Below are positions 60,871-64,000 of a stretch of DNA of 64,000 nt, in pieces. Under the pieces are notes generated by a model. The model did not search any database, was not told the DNA's origin, and was given only the letters and a program-made list of their open reading frames with translations. Each line of letters starts with the position of its first letter. The first letter of the stretch is position 1. The DNA comes from Pseudomonadota bacterium (GTDB lineage Bacteria > Pseudomonadota > Alphaproteobacteria > Dongiales > Dongiaceae). The stretch is from the NCBI GenBank assembly GCA_016183985.1, contig JACPDN010000001.1, positions 1-64,000 of the forward strand. The letters are read 5' to 3'. The position numbers and the translations under genes are program-made.

Positions 60871-61530
60871 ATGGCGAAGATGAAAGTCGCCATTCTGATT
60901 TCTGGGCGCGGCAGCAATCTGCAGGCGTTGATCGACCATTTCGGTCCGGCGGCAGCCAATTCACCGATCGAGATCGTGCTGGTGCTCTCCAACCGGCCGG
61001 ATGCCTTCGGCCTCACCCGGGCGGCACGCGCCGGCATTCCCACGATGATTGTCGATCACAAGGCCTTTGCCGACCGTGCGACCTTTGACGCGGCGATGGA
61101 TGCGGAAATCCGCGCGGCCGGCGCCGAACTGGTCGTGCTCGCCGGTTTCCTGCGCCTGCTGACCGACGGCTTCATCGCCAGTTGGCACAATAGGATGGTC
61201 AACATCCACCCCGCTCTGCTGCCTTCCTTCAAGGGTCTCCACACCCATGCCCGCGCGCTCGAAGCCGGCGTGCGCTTTCATGGCTGCACGGTGCATTTCG
61301 TGCGCCCGGCCATGGATGAGGGACCGATCATCGGCCAGGCCGTGGTGCCGGTGCGTCCCGAGGATGACGAGAACAGCTTGGGCGCCCGCGTGCTCGCCGC
61401 CGAACACCGCCTGTTCCCGGCGGCCCTGCGCCTCATTGCCGAGGGCAAGGTCCATGTGCGGGGCGAAAAGGCCGTCATCTATGACGCGGCTTTTGCCGGC
61501 GGCGTCCTGCTCAACCCGCTGGGCGCCTGA
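60871..61530 (+). CDS. purN: Phosphoribosylglycinamide formyltransferase
   Basis: PurN (GAR transformylase), 219 residues, adds formyl from 10-formyltetrahydrofolate to GAR. ISGRGSNLQALID binds phosphate and the catalytic trio is visible: Asn and His in MVNIHPALLPSFKG, Asp in DEGPIIGQAVVPV. The start at ATG 60871 (MAKMKVAIL) follows purM by 10 bases. Confidence 0.97.
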   Translation: MAKMKVAILISGRGSNLQALIDHFGPAAANSPIEIVLVLSNRPDAFGLTRAARAGIPTMIVDHKAFADRATFDAAMDAEIRAAGAELVVLAGFLRLLTDGFIASWHNRMVNIHPALLPSFKGLHTHARALEAGVRFHGCTVHFVRPAMDEGPIIGQAVVPVRPEDDENSLGARVLAAEHRLFPAALRLIAEGKVHVRGEKAVIYDAAFAGGVLLNPLGA

Positions 61531-61531
61531 A

Positions 61532-62536
61532 ATGATGCGCGGCCGGCATCTGCTAGGCCTCGCCTTCTGGCTACTGCTCGCCACCTTGCCGCATGGTGCG
61601 GCGGCACAAAGCCTCGATCACTACACGCTGGTCATGGGCTTCCTGCCCGGGAAATGCCTCCAAAAGCCCGAACTGCCGCTCTGTCAGGGACTGACCCTCA
61701 AGGATCCGGCGGCCCGCAACCTGACACTGATCGGCCTGCGCCCCGACGCCAGGGCTGGCTCCGTGCCGCTGGAGGATTGCGATCCCCTGGCAGGTGCCTT
61801 CTCGGTCCCGATTTTCGCGGGCGAGGTTGACGATGCGGCGACACGGGCCTGCAAGCTGCCGGCGATGAAACTCAGCCCCGATCTCGCCAAGGGCCTTACC
61901 GAGATTATGCCCAGCGCCGCGCAATGTGCCGAACGGCAATACTGGTCGCGTTACGGCGCATGCTCGATGCTGTCGCAGGAAAACTATTTCCGCCGCGCCG
62001 TCGACCGCGCCAAGGACATGCAGCGGACCATGCTCAACCTCGCCATCGCCGGGGCCATCGGCAAGCGCGTCAAACGCGATTCCCTGATCGAGGCTTTCGC
62101 CCAGCAATTCGGTGACGAAGCGACGCAAAGCGCGCTGCAGCTGGTCTGCGGCCGCGCCAAGGAGCGTTCGATTCCCATCCTTCTCGAGGTGCGCGTGAAA
62201 ATGCGCCAGCTCGGCACCATGCGGGCACTCACCAAGGAGGGATTGTGGCAGGAGCCCGGCGATGTGATGCAGCAGCGCTGCCCGGACGAGTTCCTGGTCC
62301 CGGAAGCAGGCCAGCCGGTGCCCGGTGCCATTGCCAAGCCCGAAATACCCGGCACGGTCCCGGCCATCGAAATGCCGACCGTGCCGCAACCCAAAGTCCC
62401 GGAAGTGACGGCCCCGACTATCACCGTCCCGCAGATCACGGCGCCCCAGAAACCGAGCCCGATCCAGCCGGATCCGACCAAACCGCAGCCGATGGACACC
62501 GAGCCCATGGAAGTTATTCCAGCCCTGCCTCAATGA
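61532..62536 (+). CDS. Exported RNase T2-fold protein lacking all catalytic residues
   Basis: The 334-residue protein has a signal peptide (about 1-25, ending GAAAQS), an RNase T2-like domain (about 27-230) and a Pro-rich tail (about 285-334, with repeated P-x-I-x-V/E-P segments). Alignment by eye places family motif CAS1 (LTIHGLWP) at L64-P71, reading LTLIGLRP, and CAS2 (HEWxKHGTC) at Q136-C144, reading QYWSRYGAC. The catalytic His, Glu, Lys and His are replaced by Ile, Tyr, Arg and Tyr, whereas structural Trp, Gly and Cys remain. It should therefore bind, not cut, RNA or another ligand in the periplasm. The ATG lies one base after the purN stop. Confidence 0.72.
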   Translation: MMRGRHLLGLAFWLLLATLPHGAAAQSLDHYTLVMGFLPGKCLQKPELPLCQGLTLKDPAARNLTLIGLRPDARAGSVPLEDCDPLAGAFSVPIFAGEVDDAATRACKLPAMKLSPDLAKGLTEIMPSAAQCAERQYWSRYGACSMLSQENYFRRAVDRAKDMQRTMLNLAIAGAIGKRVKRDSLIEAFAQQFGDEATQSALQLVCGRAKERSIPILLEVRVKMRQLGTMRALTKEGLWQEPGDVMQQRCPDEFLVPEAGQPVPGAIAKPEIPGTVPAIEMPTVPQPKVPEVTAPTITVPQITAPQKPSPIQPDPTKPQPMDTEPMEVIPALPQ

Positions 62537-62608
62537 GGAAATTGCCGTGGCCGCCGCTTTTCGGTAAAAAGGGGCCAACTCAATGGCGCTTACTTTCGGA
62601 GATTAACC

Positions 62609-62836
62609 ATGGCCAATCAGCCCGGCTCGCAAGCCGACCAGATCCTCGCCAACCGCCAGCAGACCTGGAACGGTGTCGGCCGCCTGCTTTTCTGGGGCAC
62701 CATCTATGCCCTGCTGCTGGCGCTGATCACCACCCTCCATGTGATCAACGGCCCGTCGATCGGCCTCAGCATCTTTTCGGTGATCACCATCATCGGCTGC
62801 TTCATCACCGTTGTGGTGGCGGCCGGCCGGAAGTAA
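62609..62836 (+). CDS. Small membrane protein resembling aa3-type cytochrome c oxidase subunit IV
   Basis: The 75-residue protein has a polar N-terminus, the segment TWNGVGRLLFWGTIYALLLAL and a second hydrophobic helix (LSIFSVITIIGCFITVVVAAG). The TYxGF-like/WGTI pattern recalls the short subunit IV of bacterial aa3 oxidases, but that protein usually has one helix and no other cox genes are here, so the name is tentative. A perfect terminator follows. Confidence 0.65.
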   Translation: MANQPGSQADQILANRQQTWNGVGRLLFWGTIYALLLALITTLHVINGPSIGLSIFSVITIIGCFITVVVAAGRK

Positions 62837-62860
62837 CTGCTTCCGCCTCCGGGCAAAAGA

Positions 62861-62897
62861 AAACGGCGCCGCTGGATCATCCCGCGGCGCCGTTTTT
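62861..62897 (+). terminator. Intrinsic terminator after the small membrane protein gene
   Basis: AAACGGCGCCGC (62861-62872) pairs with GCGGCGCCGTTT (62884-62895), followed by T residues. This is the strongest terminator hairpin in the window. It lies 25 bases after the stop codon. Confidence 0.88.
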
Positions 62898-62904
62898 GTT
62901 TCTG

Positions 62905-62978
62905 CCCCGCACCCCAACCCAATCTCGGTTGGAACTCCCTCGCCCCACGCAGCAGGGAGAGGGTCGGGGTGAGGGGGA
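62905..62978. repeat. CCCTC-rich intergenic repeat, family B
   Basis: CCCCGCACCCCAACCCAATC and GGGTCGGGGTGAGGGGG surround CTCCCTCGCCCCACGCAGCAGGGAG. It lies between the small membrane protein gene and the convergent ndk gene. Confidence 0.75.
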
Positions 62979-62983
62979 GTCTT

Positions 62984-63406
62984 TTAGCCGACGATGTCGG
63001 AACCGGCGAAAAAGTAAGCGATCTCGATCGCGGCGTTCTCGGGGCTATCCGAACCGTGGACCGAATTGGCTTCGATCGATTCGGCGAATTCCTTGCGGAT
63101 CGTGCCGGCGGCGGCATTGGCCGGGTTGGTGGCGCCCATGATGTCGCGGTTCTTCAACACGGCACCTTCGCCTTCCAGCACCTGGACGACGACCGGGCCG
63201 GAGGTCATGAACTTCACCAGATCGGCGTAGAAGGGACGCGCGGCGTGCACTTCATAGAACTTCTTGGCCTGGGCTTCCGACATCTGGATGCGGCGCTGGG
63301 CGACGATCTTGAGGCCGGCTTCCTCGAACTTGGCGTTGATCTTGCCGGTCAGGTTGCGGCGGGTGGCGTCCGGCTTGATGATCGAGAAAGTACGTTCGAT
63401 GGCCAT
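62984..63406 (-). CDS. ndk: Nucleoside diphosphate kinase
   Basis: Ndk, 140 residues, balances nucleoside triphosphate pools by phosphate transfer through His117 in [13 protein letters not shown]. The start ATG 63406 ([14 protein letters not shown]) is the family N-terminus; the frame's earlier ATG at 63418 adds four residues. It is divergent from the ABC-F gene. Confidence 0.97.
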   Translation of the reverse strand: MAIERTFSIIKPDATRRNLTGKINAKFEEAGLKIVAQRRIQMSEAQAKKFYEVHAARPFYADLVKFMTSGPVVVQVLEGEGAVLKNRDIMGATNPANAAAGTIRKEFAESIEANSVHGSDSPENAAIEIAYFFAGSDIVG

Positions 63407-63568
63407 GATTTTCCTCATGTCTGGAGTTGCGGGCAGCGGGCTTGAAAGCCAGCGCCTCTTGGCGGAATTCGGGCTGGCTTATATACAACTCAGCCGCACT
63501 GCACAACCGAGGCCGGATGTCGCTTGCACCCAAGCCGCTGGCCGCCACAGAAATAGCGTTAGAACAAT

Positions 63569-64000
63569 ATGTTAACGATCAACAACCTGACCTACCGTAT
63601 TGCCGGCCGCGAGATCCTGGCCAATGCCAGCGTCTCCGTGTCCGCCGGCCACCATGCCGGATTGGTCGGGCGCAACGGCGCCGGCAAGTCGACCTTGCTG
63701 AAGCTGATTTCGGGTGATCTCCACGCCGATTCGGGCACGATTGACGTGCCTAAATCCTGGCGCATCGGTCGCTTGGAACAGGAAATGAAGGATCAGAGCC
63801 GCAGCCTGATCGAATGCGTGCTGGCGGCCGATACCGAGCGCACGGCTTTGCTCCATGAGGCGGAACATACGACCGACCCCAACCGCATCGCCGAGGTCCA
63901 TGCGCGCCTCACCGACATCCAGGCGCATAGCGCGGAAGCCCGCGCGGCTGAAATTCTGGCCGGTCTTGGCTTCGACGGCGCTGCCCAACTCAGGTCGTTG
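63569..64000 (+). CDS. ABC-F family ATPase (start only; runs off the window)
   Basis: The first 144 codons of an ABC-F protein are present. They begin MLTINNLTYRIAGREILANA and hold Walker A GLVGRNGAGKSTLLKLISG and the Q-loop-type RIGRLEQEM. ABC-F proteins act on the ribosome (Uup, YheS and similar) or give antibiotic resistance. The frame is still open at base 64000, so no stop is seen. Confidence 0.9.
   Translation, partial: MLTINNLTYRIAGREILANASVSVSAGHHAGLVGRNGAGKSTLLKLISGDLHADSGTIDVPKSWRIGRLEQEMKDQSRSLIECVLAADTERTALLHEAEHTTDPNRIAEVHARLTDIQAHSAEARAAEILAGLGFDGAAQLRSL

Noticed and set aside
61532-62536. Calling the 61532 gene an active RNase
   Set aside because: Both catalytic motifs are altered at all acid-base positions, so an active RNase T2 assignment is not supported.

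Overview
This window reads as a chromosomal segment of a GC-rich alphaproteobacterium, most likely of the Rhodospirillales. That placement is inferred from gene content and order: an rsh-acpS-lepB-rnc-era-recO run, an HdaA-type DnaA homologue coupled to a PerM-like permease next to purMN, an M23 peptidase overlapping a bactofilin, and many short palindromic intergenic repeats. No rRNA, tRNA or CRISPR array was seen.

Layout. 1-3500: the minus-strand str operon (rpsL, rpsG, fusA, start of tuf) with a clear promoter and a leader of about 260 nt. 3.7-9.6 kb: a secreted caspase-like/FGE-fold protein, parC, a GNAT acetyltransferase and a D-amino-acid dehydrogenase-type flavoprotein. 9.8-11.6 kb: an orphan polymorphic toxin with a C-terminal RNase A-like domain, followed by its probable immunity gene. 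11.7-19.5 kb: the housekeeping run recO, era, rnc, lepB, acpS, rsh, rpoZ and folK. 19.7-30 kb: NYN-domain protein, family 5 uracil-DNA glycosylase, smpB, dapA, soluble lytic transglycosylase, threonine dehydratase, bactofilin, M23 peptidase and cysNC/cysD.

31.1-35.9 kb is a collapsed prophage. A CI/LexA-type repressor faces a strong operator-overlapped promoter. The minus-strand operon behind it has lost its whole head and tail-morphogenesis block: the middle of a terminase large subunit is fused in frame to the end of a tail-type protein, and a second junction just upstream removed the terminase Walker A part. A lysis-like set of small membrane and lipoprotein genes remains.

35.9-47 kb: acrylyl-CoA reductase-type oxidoreductase, thiolase, dihydroorotase, a DmeF-type metal exporter, the glutathione-dependent formaldehyde pathway (adhC-fghA), a zincin, two tiny membrane peptides, and a CBS/DUF294 protein paired with a DnaQ-like exonuclease. 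47-55 kb: a methylated-amine module of two large flavin/folate demethylating dehydrogenases, an MttB-family methyltransferase and a divergent GcvA-like LysR regulator; the nearby adhC-fghA pair could take up formaldehyde released by such enzymes. 55.1-56.2 kb: an MNT/HEPN toxin-antitoxin pair whose promoter and twin operators imply a leaderless transcript. 56.2-64 kb: zinc-ribbon protein, hdaA, perM, DUF2066 protein, purM, purN, a secreted RNase T2-fold protein with all catalytic residues replaced, a small membrane protein, ndk and the start of an ABC-F ATPase.

The items I rate highest are the fused prophage remnant with its operators, the leaderless MNT/HEPN operon, the dead RNase T2 homologue, the orphan RNase A-like toxin/immunity pair, and the MttB/double-dehydrogenase cluster that has no corrinoid protein. 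All family calls come from reading motifs by eye; no database search was run.
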